64,000 bases of DNA from Parietaria judaica. Lineage: Eukaryota > Streptophyta > Magnoliopsida > Rosales > Urticaceae. The notes under the pieces are model-generated. The model saw nothing but the letters and a program-made list of their open reading frames with translations, did no database searches and was not told where the DNA came from. Positions within the stretch are counted from its first letter, which is position 1; each line of letters begins with the position of its first letter. The position numbers were made by a program, and so were the translations under genes. Shown in pieces: positions 1 to 11,346 of this stretch. Where the stretch lies: the NCBI GenBank assembly GCA_954871525.1, contig OX940868.1, positions 27,461,056 through 27,525,055 on the forward strand. Direction: 5' to 3'.

Positions 1-651
1 TAAGAAGAAGAAAAAAAAGTGAGGTTTTTCCTAAGAAATAATAGAAAATTATTGAATGGTAAAAATAGAGTAATTGACTCTAGTGCTTCCTAATCTTTAT
101 ATTAGTTTGGTGTATTTGTCCAATTTAGCTTTTATTTTTATTTTTGTAAATGCCTTTAAATTTTAAAACAACAATAAACGCGGTATGACCTATTTAGGAG
201 AAACCATAATATTTAATCAATTTTTCAGTTTTTCTAAACTTCTCGACTTAATTTCTTAAATAGAAACTAGGCTCGTTGATTGTTTCATATAACTATTATA
301 CTGATTTTGTTCGATCAATAATTTATTGATCAATAGCTAATTAATGGAAGTAGCTTAAAATAATCATATATTTTTCCACTCAAACAATATTTTTTTCTTT
401 CATTTTTAACACGTAGAAGGTTAATCTGTAATTTTCAAACGTTCAGATGACACAACCAGGCTTGTTTGGCCTATTAGTAATTGCGCGACGTAGAAATTGC
501 GTTTACATATATAATTTTGTCCATTAGTGGTAAGTGTTCTTAAACTACGAGCATATCTTGTAATGCGAATACATCTTGTAATTTTTGCAAATAATATCAC
601 TTTAGTTGGAAAAGAAAAACAATTCAAAAGACATTACAGTGACTAATTTAA

Positions 652-693
<42 letters not shown>

Positions 694-1255
694 TTCACTA
701 TAATACAGATCTTAGAATTGTTTTTCCACAAAATGACTATTTACGTTTATATTAATTAGAGAAATAGGTCATGAAATCAATAAGAATGTATGTCTGCTTT
801 TAATTTCGTGACTGTACTCGCCCAAGTGATGATCATGATAGCGTCTTCAATAAATATTCTCTCTTTCACCCAACACGTATGAAGTTTTTATTTCATGAAT
901 AATCAATGGCATCATATCTTTGCAATGAACTTTCATACCCAAAACAAAGTGAATATATATGCATATATTATATATATACATATATACTTGCACACATTCA
1001 GATAAAGTAAACAGAATTCAATATTTCCAAATCAATTTGTTATATCCACTTCGATATTCATGACTCATGAAGCCTTGAAGTTGAAGACTAACAAAGTCTA
1101 ACACTTTCTCTTTTTTCTTTTCTTTTGTTTTTGTTTTTGTTTTTCATCTGCAAAGAAAGCGAACCTTCTCTTTTGCCTCTTTATTACACTCTCTCGAGCC
1201 CACTCTTTCTATGTCTCTCACATTCTCTCCCTCTTCCCACACCACTCTCTCTGCA
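1..1255. promoter_or_regulatory. Upstream region of the cyclin D gene
   Basis: AT-rich DNA with no supported gene. It holds an (AAT)n microsatellite at 652-692 and a TATA-rich block around 950-990. A pyrimidine-rich stretch at about 1096-1250, full of CTCT runs, looks like a plant core promoter and 5' leader. An in-frame ATG at 1211 could extend the cyclin by 15 residues, but ATG 1256 matches the family start better. Confidence 0.4.
652..692. repeat. (AAT)n microsatellite
   Basis: Perfect trinucleotide repeat of about 13 units in the distal upstream region of the cyclin gene. Confidence 0.95.
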
Positions 1256-2679
1256 ATGGAGTTCGATCTCGAAGACCCCTTGATGAGCTTCGGACAACAC
1301 GATTCCGATACAGTCTCCGACCTCTTCGGCTCGGAGGCCGATCACATGCCGTCTAGAAACTCGAGTCTTTACGTTTCCTTTCGCAGAGAAGCTGTGTCGC
1401 AAATTCTGCAGGTAATGTCTGTAATCACAGCTCTTTTCGAGACATACAAAGCTCGGTTTTCTTATAGTTCGATCAAAGCAGGCACAGTTTCTCTGCAATT
1501 TTGAGCCTTTTATGTCCTACCTCGCTGTGAATTACTTGGATCGCTACGCCTCTAAGCGAGAAATCCCGGTAACGTAAAAAAATCCACGAGTAAATTTGTT
1601 CTATAGGTTCGTGAATTTGGTACGTAATTGAGAATTCAAGTTTTGAATAATAATGGCAGCTAGGAAAGCCATGGGTATCTAGATTACTCGTGATCGCATG
1701 CTTATCGCTGGCCGCAAAAATGAAGAACTCGCCTTTCTCTCTCTCGGAGATTCAGGTACGTGGTTGTGATTCCCGGGCCTGCAGTTGAATAATGACATGA
1801 AAACTAACTGATCCAGAGGGAATTGAATTGGCATTAATGGAACAGAGAGAAGATGGTTTCGTCTTCGACGCAGAGACGGTTCATAAGATGGAGCTTCTGA
1901 TTCTCGATGCTCTGAAATGGCGAATGAGATCGATCACACCATTTTCTTTCTTCTCGTTCTTCGCATCCTTCATCGAGGAAAACGACAATGACGCTCAGCT
2001 CATGCGAGCGCTCAAAAACCGTGCTTCAGAGATTATCTTCTCTTCCCAAAGTGGTACAACTTTTATTCTGTACCATCATTTTCAAACGCAATTTACAGAA
2101 TCATCTCGAACTCTTCTGTTTTCTTAATTATGATTTTGCTGATTTGGTTCAAGAAATCAAGTTCTTGAAATTCAATCCTTCCATAATGGCTGCTTCAGCG
2201 CTCCTCTACGCTTTGTTGGAACTGTTCCCCTTGAAATTCCCTTCTCTTAAAGCCGTGCTCTCGGCATGCGAATACGTAAATAATGTAAGCAAAAGCGCCA
2301 TTTTTGCTTTCGGTCACTAAGTTTTATGCATAACGTGCTTTCATCTAAAACCAACTGACAAAGAAAGGAGTAACACGATGATCTAATAAACCGTAACACC
2401 AAATGTAAATCACGTTTCTCATCCTTTTTTTTCCGGATTCAGGACGATTTGTGGAAATGCTACACCCTTATGCAAGAATTTGCGATCTCGTCGATGCAAG
2501 AGTACGGACCGAATTTAAACGCGGAAGTTTTGGCGAGCTCGATAAGAACACCAGTGAGTGTGCTTGAACATCAATACACAAACTCATCTGAGAAGGAAGA
2601 GAAGAAGCGCCGCAGAGTGAACGGTTTGTGTAGTGATAATAGTAATACGAGTCACGAGACTTCTCGGTTTGGTCTCTAA
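1256..2679 (+). CDS. CYCD6;1: D6-type cyclin (CYCD6;1-like), six exons
   Basis: Exons are 1256-1411, 1488-1568, 1660-1755, 1819-2053, 2154-2284 and 2443-2679. All junctions are GT-AG and in frame, giving 311 residues, close to the roughly 300 of Arabidopsis CYCD6;1. The N-terminus MEFDLEDPL, the cyclin box motifs YLAVNYLDR and SLAAKM, and the segment LKWRMRSITPFSF match CYCD6;1. No LxCxE retinoblastoma-binding motif is visible near the N-terminus, which is also typical of CYCD6. D-type cyclins activate CDKs for G1/S and formative divisions; in Arabidopsis roots CYCD6;1 is a SHORT-ROOT/SCARECROW target, which I only infer may apply here. The exon 4 acceptor at 1817-1818 was chosen over AG 1815-1816 because the latter breaks the frame. 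The basic KKRRR near the C-terminus may act as a nuclear localisation signal. Confidence 0.87.
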
Positions 2680-4546
2680 ATCTAATCAGGACGAAGATAT
2701 ATGTTAAGGAAAAAAAAAAACGAATTAAAAAAAAAATAGAGTGAAATTTCTTGCGAATAAGATTTTTTTTTTTTTTTTTTTCGTTTAAAGGGTTTTTATT
2801 TTTATTTTTTAAATTCTTTTGGTGGTAAATCACTGTTGTAGCTCCAATATTTGAATGTCCTTGAGCTCTTTTGTTATGGAATAGTTCTGAAATATGTCTT
2901 AAATGTATTATTTAGAGACAATATATTATAATAGATAAAGCAAATTGTGTAAGTACCCTAATTATTTATCTATAATAACCACAAAGAGTTTAAAATGAAA
3001 ATTTGACCCTTCTTTATTTTTATCTTCCCACTCCCATCCAATTTTACCCGAATCGGAGTTGCCTTTTTTGGGTCGGTCTCGACTTGACTTCTTTTTTTTA
3101 CCCGAGCCCGGTCCGATAAACTTAACCCGAGACTGACCCAAAAAGACCAACTCAAGACCTACCCTAAAAGTCAACTAGAGCCTTGTATGAAAAAAAGTCA
3201 CTCTGAGACAGACCCAAAAAAGACAACCCGAGCCCGACTCGGAAAAACTCAACCTGATACCGACCCAAAAAAACTCAACCCGAGAAGGGCAAAAAAAAAA
3301 AAAAACAATTCGAGCCTGGTACAAAGAATTCAAACTGGGACTGGCTCAAAAAGTCAACTTGAGTCATGTATGCTAAAGTCAGCCGGAGCCGCTCCGAAAA
3401 AAGTCAACCCGAGCTTCACCCGAAAACATCAACACGAGATCAGCAAAAAATTTAACCCAAGCCCGACGTGATAAAGTTAACCCAAGCTTGGTCTCTTTAA
3501 ATAAAGTCAGACTGAAACCGACCCGAAAAAATCAAGTATGATAATCGAAAAAAATATGTTACTGATTGATATATATATATATATATATATTCTATTTAAA
3601 TTGTTTATTTTACTAGAATATAACACGGAGTAAATTGGTGAAGCGGTAAAGGCCCTGGCATGCATGGGCGAGGGTGGATGTTTGGCTGCGATTTTTTTTT
3701 AATATATTAACTTTCATATTTTAAATTTTGATATTAAATATTTGTAGAAATTTTGAATTTTTTTTTTATGTAAATATATATTATTTGGTCAAGTACAAAA
3801 TTAAATATAATAAAAATTATAGAATGGAAGGGTCCCATTTGTATACTATACGGCATGTGGGTGTGAGAATAATAAAAAATAACTTAAACTTGAAATATAA
3901 ACACAAAAAGTGAAATGCATAAAGAATCAAAGATAGAAAAGAGGGTCCATTCCAAAAAAAAAAAAGAGAGAGAGAGTCCACGACATCTAAGAGGAAAAGT
4001 CTGACCTAAACTAACACTACACATTAAAAAGTGGTAATAAATTAGATAGTAAATTTGGCCCCTAGTACTTATTTTAGAAGCCATTTTCGTAGTGTAATCT
4101 TCTCAAGAATTTGTGGTCCTAGGCCCAGGCCTAATCAGCCCAGGCCCATGACCGCCATGATTATCCCTATTTATATATATATATAAAGAAAATTTCACCT
4201 ACATATATGTTACAAATCAAGCAATCCTCCATTATTAATAAACCATTTTTGCCCTAGTTTCTTTGGTTCAATTTGTGGTAGATTCGTAAATGTGTAATCC
4301 TTATGTTTTCTTTTGTTTATTTCTGGTCAAAGGCATGCATCTATAATGAATATAGTCATTATTTGTCGTTGCCCATACCAAAGATAAAATCTTGGGAGTT
4401 AATTCCACTAAATAAAAGACACCCATTTTAGAATTAGATGTAGGTCCGTCTAATTACATTTACATGGCTGAAACCGAAATAATAAATAAATAAAAAAAGA
4501 GTAAAGTTACCAACTCAATCAAAACAAAAATAATTGCTGAGAGAAA
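2680..4546. other. Intergenic: degenerate repeats and AT-rich DNA
   Basis: Contains the cyclin 3' flank, the ACCCGAG-type degenerate repeat at about 3040-3540 (listed separately), a (TA)n run near 3571-3590 and otherwise AT-rich sequence. At 3636-3646, TGGTGAAGCGG resembles a Pol III box A and may mark a tRNA-derived SINE scrap, but no clear box B follows. No gene is supported. Confidence 0.5.
3040..3540. repeat. Degenerate minisatellite-like ACCCGAGCC / GACCCAAAAA repeats
   Basis: Short modules of the type ACCCGAGCC-(N)-GACCCAAAAAA-CTCAAC recur irregularly, roughly every 25-35 bases across about 500 bases. The open frames on both strands here (for example 2962-3174 minus and 3187-3471 plus) are low-complexity by-products of these repeats. 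Confidence 0.6.
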
Positions 4547-6547
4547 TTACATGGCTGAAAAATCACCGGAACCGTTGTCCCAGATTCCGTTATCGCCGCC
4601 GCAGAGCTTCGGGCATTCGGACATCTCCAAGTAGGTCATGTTGGGGAAGAGCTCCCTCAGTTCTGCCCACTCCATTGCCAGCTCTTGCAAGAACTTCACT
4701 CTCACAAACTCAACCGTTTTCCAACACCTTCTTTCCTCGCTCAGGTCGGAGAGAATGTTCCCTCCTCTTATGTACAGCTTCTTCAGCGTCTGCAGCTTCT
4801 CCAGCGAAAACCATTCCGATATCTTCGAGCCCGGAAAGTAATGCAGATCCAGCTTCGTTAGCTTCTCCGGCAGATGGTTCGCTCGGGGCTTCGTACGCAC
4901 CAGCAAACAGTCTGCCTGAAAGCTCGACATCCTTTTCACTTGGCTGATCACTCGATGAATCCCCGCCGGACCACCGCTCGACGGATAGTAGATCCGCGAC
5001 CACGACACCGACAAAGCTTCGAGATTCTTGAACTCCTCCAGACAGACCAGTTCTCTTTTGGCATTGTCCAGATTCCTGTCAACGCGGATGTTCAGCTTCT
5101 TCAGCTTCTTCAATTTCGTCAAATCTTGTAGCTGGCAGTGCTTGCCTTCACACCCAGGCCTGGTTTTTCCGATCACGAAGCCTTTGAGGATTTCGAGCTC
5201 GGAGAGGCGCGAGATTCCCTTCGGCATGTGGCTGATGAAATAGCACTCGTACATGTCCAAATGCGTGAGCTTCTTCAGGGAGCCGATCCCTTCCGGGAGG
5301 CTCAGCAAGTCCTGGCAGCCGTTGAGGTTCAGAATCCTCAGGTTGGCAAGCTTGCACACCGAGCTCGGAAGCTCGGTGATCCGCGAGACGCCGCGTAGGC
5401 TGAGATACCGGAGATGCTTCATCCTCTTCACGCCCTTCAGGAACTTGCCGCTCTCCACCTCCACCACGTGCTTTGCCGAGCTCGCCCACTTCCCGAGCTG
5501 AACCACTCTCGCGTCCTTCATCTTTGCGAACCAGCTCGCTTCAAACTCGAGGAGAACCTCGCCGACATTAAACAGTGTCCGCACACTTTCCTGCTTCGAG
5601 GAATAGCTGCTCGTGAATTCCCACGCGGACGAGCCGGGCTCGTTGTCTCCGGTGAGGCACGGCCTTGGCGAACCGGAAAAGCCCGCAAAACGCTCTTTTT
5701 CCGCCAGCTCAATCAAGGTGTGGCGTATGAGAGGACTAATCCTGCAGCTGTCAGCGCTCGGCCGGCGTTTCTTGTACACCGGCTCGATCAGGCCTTTGGC
5801 TGTGAGTTCTTTGAACATACTGCTCGCGGTGTTGCCATCGATGAACTCCTCTCCGATCCACCAATGAGCCAAGACCTTCTTCTTTATCTCTGCATTCTCC
5901 GGGAAAACCGAGAAGCAGAGCAAACAGTTCTTCTCCGCGTCGCTCAGCTCGTAGTAGATTTCCTGGATATCCGCCAACCCTGTGTCCGGAATCGGCAGGG
6001 AAATTGCCTCGGTAATCTCCCCCTTTACTTCCCCGTCGCGGAGGCGCTCCAAGGAGGCAGAGGAGCGCTTAAAGCTCTGGGAATCACAGTCGGCAGTAAA
6101 ACTCAGCGGCCAGTAAATCCTTTCCCTCAGCATCGACACGTTCTCTTCGATCCTGCGAAGCTTATCCCGCCAGATCCCGGCATCAGTGGCGCCGACCGCA
6201 ATGCTTTGGCGGTAGGCGTCGTCGATGCATTGAAGGACGAGCTGGTTAATGGCGCCGTTGACTTCGCTCTCCCAGCCCTCCAGCCTCCGCACAGCGTTGC
6301 GTATGTGAGCCATGTCCTCCTTGATCTTCTCGTAGGGGTCGCGGGGATCGGAAGCAGCGGCGCCGTCGGAAGCGCAAGCCTGAGTGAAGTGCGCTCGGCC
6401 GTGGGACAGCTGACGGAGAAAGTCGGGCATGACGGAGTTGTTGAAGATGTGGAAGGGGATGATCTGGCCGGATTTGATGTAGGAGACCAACTCCAGCGAC
6501 ACATAAGCTGACTCGAACGACGAAACTTGTTGGGTTATGGTCGCCAT
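4547..6547 (-). CDS. CNL-derived winged-helix/LRR protein lacking the NB P-loop
   Basis: Single-exon gene of 666 residues. ATG at 6545-6547 (MATITQQ) is preferred; an in-frame ATG 12 codons upstream lies close to a TATATATATA tract at 6605-6616. The N-terminal ~200 residues are helical and include KIKEDMAHIRNAVRRLEGWE. An ARC2/winged-helix-like block follows (LSDAEKNCLLCFSVFPE, then KKKVLAHWWIGEEFI), then leucine-rich repeats (LRYLSLRGV, LPSSVCKLANLRILNL, LPEGIGSLKKLTHLDM). I see no P-loop GxGGxGKT, kinase-2 or GLPL motif, so nucleotide binding is not expected. This resembles RPP13/ZAR1-type disease-resistance relatives and the P-loop-less WHD-LRR proteins of Arabidopsis. A helper, decoy or regulatory role in immunity is inference. 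Long opposite-strand frames are GC-rich shadows. Confidence 0.8.
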   Translation of the reverse strand: MATITQQVSSFESAYVSLELVSYIKSGQIIPFHIFNNSVMPDFLRQLSHGRAHFTQACASDGAAASDPRDPYEKIKEDMAHIRNAVRRLEGWESEVNGAINQLVLQCIDDAYRQSIAVGATDAGIWRDKLRRIEENVSMLRERIYWPLSFTADCDSQSFKRSSASLERLRDGEVKGEITEAISLPIPDTGLADIQEIYYELSDAEKNCLLCFSVFPENAEIKKKVLAHWWIGEEFIDGNTASSMFKELTAKGLIEPVYKKRRPSADSCRISPLIRHTLIELAEKERFAGFSGSPRPCLTGDNEPGSSAWEFTSSYSSKQESVRTLFNVGEVLLEFEASWFAKMKDARVVQLGKWASSAKHVVEVESGKFLKGVKRMKHLRYLSLRGVSRITELPSSVCKLANLRILNLNGCQDLLSLPEGIGSLKKLTHLDMYECYFISHMPKGISRLSELEILKGFVIGKTRPGCEGKHCQLQDLTKLKKLKKLNIRVDRNLDNAKRELVCLEEFKNLEALSVSWSRIYYPSSGGPAGIHRVISQVKRMSSFQADCLLVRTKPRANHLPEKLTKLDLHYFPGSKISEWFSLEKLQTLKKLYIRGGNILSDLSEERRCWKTVEFVRVKFLQELAMEWAELRELFPNMTYLEMSECPKLCGGDNGIWDNGSGDFSAM

Positions 6548-6604
6548 TGTTGATGATGAATAGTGGAGGTGAAGCACATACACACATTTACAAACTCCCT
6601 GCGT

Positions 6605-6616
6605 GTATATATATAT
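6605..6616 (-). promoter_or_regulatory. Candidate TATA box of the WHD-LRR gene
   Basis: Alternating TATATATATATA lies about 60 bases upstream of the chosen ATG on the minus strand, a normal position for a plant core promoter. Confidence 0.5.
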
Positions 6617-6708
6617 CTTTCTAGAGATAGGATTGTTGACTGCTTTTTTTCCACAATGCCGATTACTTGGAACTTATGCTGCTTGACTTAGACCCACTTT
6701 CAAAAACT

Positions 6709-7105
6709 ATGGCAAAAGTATCAAAATTCACCTTTTTTGGCGGATTAGTAGACCTGCTTTTTCGTTAGCTTTTTTTCGTCAATGATGACGGTCAACCACG
6801 TAAGTCGCGATGCCATTGAGAGGATGAACCGAGAATTCGAGAGAGAAAGTGAGAATGAAAATTAGAATTTTGCGTTGTAAATGTTCTAAGAACCTGTGTT
6901 TACATCCAGGTTATTTTGATGTGTGGTTTGATTGTTTAAGATTATGTGTTGTTGACGTCATCACTGACGAAAATGGTCAAGAAAACTAACGGAAAAATGG
7001 ATGACGTCTACGATCTGTTAAAAAAATGAAGTTAAATACTTTTCCACCATTTTTTTATATTGACCATGTCACCTTATTTCCAAACGACTCGAGTACTTTT
7101 GCCGC
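6709..7105. mobile_element. Candidate MITE with GGCAAAAGTA termini
   Basis: Left end GGCAAAAGTA at 6711-6720 and inverted right end TACTTTTGCC at about 7093-7103 bracket some 390 bases of non-coding DNA. Inner sequences partly pair (GACGGTCAACCACG near the left, TGACGAAAATGGTCAAG near the right). Similar termini recur near 24.1-24.46, 42.9-43.4 and 54.4-55.1 kb. No target duplication was settled. Confidence 0.45.
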
Positions 7106-7499
7106 TAATAACTTCACTTATGTATGGGTTAACCCAGGGTTATATATGTAAGTGGGGATTATTATATAAAAACTATCATATAAATGGTCCTTTTGAAAAA
7201 TTTAAGACAAATAAACTCGTTATGATTTACTGATCACACAAAGATGGAGGCCCGAAATGTCGCTAAGCGAACTCGAATCCTAACTAGGTTGGCACCCAAG
7301 GAACACAAAGTATAAATTGGGGCTCCTAATAATATATATGAAAATACTAAAGTTTACAAACTAAAAAAGATAGAAGATAAATATCTAAGCCTAAAGTTGT
7401 GTCTCGAACAAATGTCGTTGTTTACAATAGACGAAGTAAAATCCGGGTGGGAAAGCCACCAATGATAACCCAAATTTTGAGCAAAAAAACCAGCAAATG
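7106..7499. other. Intergenic, nothing recognised
   Basis: AT-rich sequence between a MITE-like block and a LINE relic. The plus-strand frame at 7399-7650 has no family resemblance and overlaps the relic. Confidence 0.4.
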
Positions 7500-8200
7500 C
7501 ATCACCTATTCCATTTCCCTATGGAAATATATGAGATACTCTGAAATTAATGATTTCCATCTAGGAGACGCATTTGGACCAGCGAGCCCAGAACTTTTAA
7601 GGAACCAAACTCGATTTCTTCTGAAAAAGTTGCACTCGAGCCACAAGTAATCCCAATGAAATTTCATAGCATTTTCCACTGCAAATAAAGAAACCATCAC
7701 TCCAGCTTCATACGCGAAAGCGGACTCAGTATGGAAATCCACGACATATTCTAAAAATGCCTCCAGCTCCCGCTGTTTCGGAGTGCCTATAGAAGAGCCG
7801 TGTGTGTTACATTTCAACCACGTTGTAGGAGGGAAACACCATACAACATGAATGATTTCTGGAGCTTTTTGGGTTGAATGTCAATGCCGAAAATCTTCAA
7901 AACTCTGATATCCTCCAAGATGATTCTCTTCCCCAACTTGAAGAAATGTGCTTCCTTGATATGTCGCCAGACATGTCTGAAAAAATGTGTGAATGTTAGT
8001 AATCTCGTCATCAGATACACATGCATTTCTAGTGAGCCGGATTAACAGAAGCGGCGTCGGAGAACAACAAGGCTAGCGACCCTTCTTTATTAGTAGGTTT
8101 AAGAAATACCAGAAATAGCAACCCAAAACGAGCCCGCAAAATTCCAATGAATAAATATATGTTCGTAGTCTTCCACCTGGTTATGGCGTAAACGAGTATT
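7500..8200 (-). pseudogene. LINE remnant: zf-RVT and RNase H end of a non-LTR retroelement
   Basis: On the minus strand, about 8170-8050 reads HNQVEDYEHIFIHWNFAGSFW, resembling the zinc-binding region after reverse transcriptase (EHLFxHCxFAxxxW). Then 7840-7506 reads WLKCNTHGSSIGTP and AYEAGVMVSLFAVENAMKF, followed by WDYLWLEC, matching the C-terminal RNase H domain of plant L1-type LINEs. The stretch is broken into frames 7814-8026 and 7506-7817, so it is a decayed 3' end. Nucleotide similarity to the plus-strand relic at 23.2-23.6 kb shows two copies of one family in opposite orientation. Confidence 0.75.
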
Positions 8201-8945
8201 AACGAGTATTTTTTGAAAAATATTATGTAATGCCGTTATTTTGACAATTTTACAAATTCTTAACAATAGCGAAAATTACCCTCGAAAAATTTCTCAAAAA
8301 TATTTTTACACTTTTTCATTTATTATAACAATCGGGGACTATTTGTGTGAGTGAAATTGTAACAAAATGAATATTTGTATTATTTTTTTTCAAAGACCAT
8401 TTGTACAGATAATCTTACTAGAGGGATGATTTGTGACAATAACCCTATGTATAGAAATTAGTACATTTTATTTGAATATTCACATTGTGAACTTGATAAT
8501 TTTATTTATTTATTCTATCATAGGTCATGGTATAAGTGGCAAGAAGATAGCTCAAAAACATTATCACTCTTAATTCATCATTATAAAAAAGCAAGTCGTC
8601 CTACTTAAGTTTAATAACAAATAACCATAATGTCATTTTTCACTTGATTCCAAATAAACTATTTATATATAATAACTTGGCGCAATTGTAATTTTAATCC
8701 ATTTTAATTGATACAAATAATATCATAGTCGACTTAGGTGAGAGGTTCCTCTTTAGGAAACTTGTGCCTTTGTGCAAGACTTTTATTTGCTCATGTTAAC
8801 CAGTATAACGAGGAAAGTTCGGCGCTCACTCTGCGTGGGGTTTCTCAGATAATACTCGAAAGTCGAAAGGTTTACCCTAATAATAATAATAATACTATTT
8901 CCAATTATCGAGGCTAGTCAAAGCGAGAACTTACTTGTGTGTATT
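8201..8945. other. Intergenic, AT-rich
   Basis: No gene or clear repeat boundary seen. A short (TAA)n run lies near 8878-8893. Confidence 0.4.
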
Positions 8946-9133
8946 CCAAGGTTTAAAATGCCGCTTGCCGACGTCGTTTCGCATTTTTCGTTTTATGGAT
9001 ATATCGCTTGCCGATGGGTATGTCGATGGGCAAATGGTAAAAAAAGGGCATGCCGCATGCCGCATATACCGCATGGGCATATCGCATGCCGATGAGGTTT
9101 TCGACGGATATTTTGTAAAAAATATTTGAGTAT
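8946..9133 (+). mobile_element. Fragment of the CCAAGG-terminal TIR family
   Basis: Starts CCAAGGTTTAAAATGCCGC and continues with GCTTGCCGA-type motifs. It closely matches the reverse complement of the intact element at 42323-42507 (shared GATATATCGCTTG, GTCGTTTCGCA and TCGATGG). No matching right terminus is obvious, so it is a truncated or expanded relative. The small frames on both strands are not genes. Confidence 0.65.
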
Positions 9134-9195
9134 TTAAACATGATATTTATATAGGTTCAAAACTACATATTTAATAAATACAAGATATAATTGTA

Positions 9196-9500
9196 TATAA
9201 CAAAACACATTTGTAACTTATGTAGGTGAAATGTATAATGTAAAGTCACATTATTAGTTGAAGTGTATAATATTAAGTCAAATTATTATGTGAAGTGAAT
9301 ATGTTAAATGTGTCATAATAAGTGAATATGCATGTAAATTGTGTATTTATGTTAACAAATTTATTATTAGTTGAAGAATATAATATTAAATGAATATATA
9401 TATATATATTAAGTGTATATGTATGTTAAGTGTATAATATTATTTGAAGTGTATAATATTAAGTTAATTTATTAGGTGAAGTGTATGTTAAGTAGGAATG
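9196..9500. repeat. Degenerate AT-rich direct repeats
   Basis: Variants of TTAGTTGAAGTGTATAATATTAAG recur several times with spacer drift across about 300 bases. No coding potential. Confidence 0.6.
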
Positions 9501-9504
9501 TGTG

Positions 9505-9720
9505 ATATTAGTTGAATAACAAAAGTCCCACATTGATAGATAATAAGAGTTTGGTGATGTTTATATACCAAATATTAGGGACAAGGGCTTGGGCCTTTAG
9601 GGTCATAGGATTTTGTGGATGGGGGAGGACTCACACAAATGTTCTAATCTACCGCGCGCCGCCGGCCGGCCGAGCTGGGGTGGGGTGGGGTCTTGAGCAA
9701 GTATAAATATTTTTGGCGAA
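9505..9720 (+). mobile_element. Possible LTR/TRIM fragment
   Basis: AAAAGTCCCACATTG at about 9521 is a motif often seen near the start of plant LTRs. A CG-rich block (GCGCGCCGCCGGCCGGCC, about 9653-9670) and a TGGGGTGGGGTGGGGT run follow, also common in such LTRs. No partner LTR, primer-binding site or target duplication was found. Confidence 0.35.
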
Positions 9721-10530
9721 AGTTTAATTGGTATTTTTGCCAAAAACTACCAAGAGTTTAATTTTTTGCGAAATTCCAATCATTTTTCGCAACTTTTGTG
9801 AGTAAAAACGAAAAACGACATTCCTTCCACGTGCCCATGCAAATATCGCGGCATTTGGTAAAACGACAGCCGACAGCGAAAGGGAAAGGCTGTCGTTTCG
9901 GTAGTCCACTGAAAACGAAAATCGACGCGAATTTTGCGATATTTTATTATTTTAAAATCCGGATACCAGATGTCCGGTTTTTTGTATGGTTTGTACCAGC
10001 GAGATTCGTACTAAATTTGTATGATTTTTTGGTGGTTGTGACGATGTACGCTTTACGGATCCGGATAAGAATCTTGATATCCGGAAAATTTTGGATTCGA
10101 ATTTTAAAACCAGATTCGAATACTAAAACCGGGTTGTAAAAAACAGGTATCCGAATTTAGGATTTCTGGATTCAGATAGTAAATTTTTACTTTTTGAATT
10201 CCGGATCTGGATACCGGATAGTCCAAAAAAAATTAATATTCACTACGGTTACAGCCCGTGGGGACCATAAACAATCATGCAACAATTTAGAAATAAAATC
10301 TAATGTTTTCTAGTGAGGGCAAATAGGGAATACGCGAACTTTATAGTTTCCAACTATTTCCATTGAGCAGGGCCTAGCGATCATGGAGAAATTCACATGT
10401 ACATGATCTAGGAATCGATATGGGTATCCAGATAACGATTAATTTGTTGGTGTCATTTATAAGTAATATTCGGCAGCCTCAGTTCAATGCTTCCACCTCC
10501 ACTTCCTCGGGCAATTATGATACTATGTAC
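9721..10530. other. Intergenic with CCGGATACC-rich repeat
   Basis: About 9950-10220 is rich in CCGGAT(A/C) and GGATACC motifs in both orientations, like the decayed interior of a hAT-type MITE. No protein-coding gene is supported; the open frame at 9798-10139 has no recognisable domain. Confidence 0.4.
10411..10454. repeat. 44-bp direct repeat, left copy
   Basis: GGAATCGATATGGGTATCCA and the following 24 bases recur with a few mismatches at 11347-11390. The two copies flank the hAT element. Confidence 0.85.
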
Positions 10531-11335
10531 TAGGGGTGAAAATTTTGTACTCGGTTCCCGGTTTTGTCCCGGTTCTGGTCCCGGTACCGAACCGTTTTTG
10601 GCAAAAAATCAGTTTTTTCTTTTTAGTATAACCTAAAAAGGGACGTCCCGGTTCCGGTTTGAAAAACCAAAACCAAAACCAATTTAAAATATGAAATTCC
10701 CGGTTTTCTTGTCCCGGTTCCGGTTTTATGTCGTTTTGTTATAAGTTTGTCGTTTTTTAGCATGTCATTTCTTTTAAGTCGTTTACTATTATGTTCTTAA
10801 TCTATTATTTTATTTTTTCAGCCGATTATTTTAACATGTCATTTATTTTTCAGCCATTACACGGTATTTTATTTAACACGTCATTTCTTATATTCCGTTT
10901 TGTTATAAAAAATAATTTGTTTGTACTCGGTATTTACTATTTAGCATTTTAGACTCGGTTTTTTGCACTGAGATTTGAATTTAGTATTGTGAAGTTCACG
11001 ACGTGAACTCGGATCTTGCATTTGTTTATTTTGTATTTTGCTTTTGTACTCGAATTTGGTATTTTACATTTTGGATTTACTCGGATTTGTTAATTTTCAT
11101 GTTTCTATCTTGGATTTTGTCCCGGATTTGTCTTGGTTTTTGTCCCGAATTTTGGTCCTAAAAAAATCGGGATTTTAATCGGTGTCCCGGTCCCGGTCCC
11201 GATTCTGATTTAAATAAAAAACAAGGACTTTTCAGAACCAAAACCAAAACCGGGACATAAAACCGTGTCCCGGTTTTTCCGTGACAGTGACAAAAATACT
11301 CAAATTCCCGATTCCCGGTTCTGGTTTCAGCCCTA
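10531..11335. mobile_element. hAT-type non-autonomous element, 805 bp, 8-bp target duplication
   Basis: Left end TAGGGGTGAAAA and right end TTTCAGCCCTA form imperfect terminal inverted repeats. The flanks are perfect 8-bp direct repeats CTATGTAC at 10523-10530 and 11336-11343, the target duplication length of hAT transposons. The interior is full of CCCGGTTCCGGTTT-like motifs and their inverses, and no transposase is encoded. Confidence 0.9.
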
Positions 11336-11346
11336 CTATGTACATA

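Noticed and set aside
3636..3680. SINE or tRNA gene near 3.6 kb
   Set aside because: A box A-like TGGTGAAGCGG is present, but there is no cloverleaf, clear box B or poly-A tail.
5414..6511. 365-codon plus-strand open frame opposite the WHD-LRR gene
   Set aside because: It lies wholly antisense to a gene with recognisable domains, has no family resemblance and results from high GC and codon bias of the real strand.
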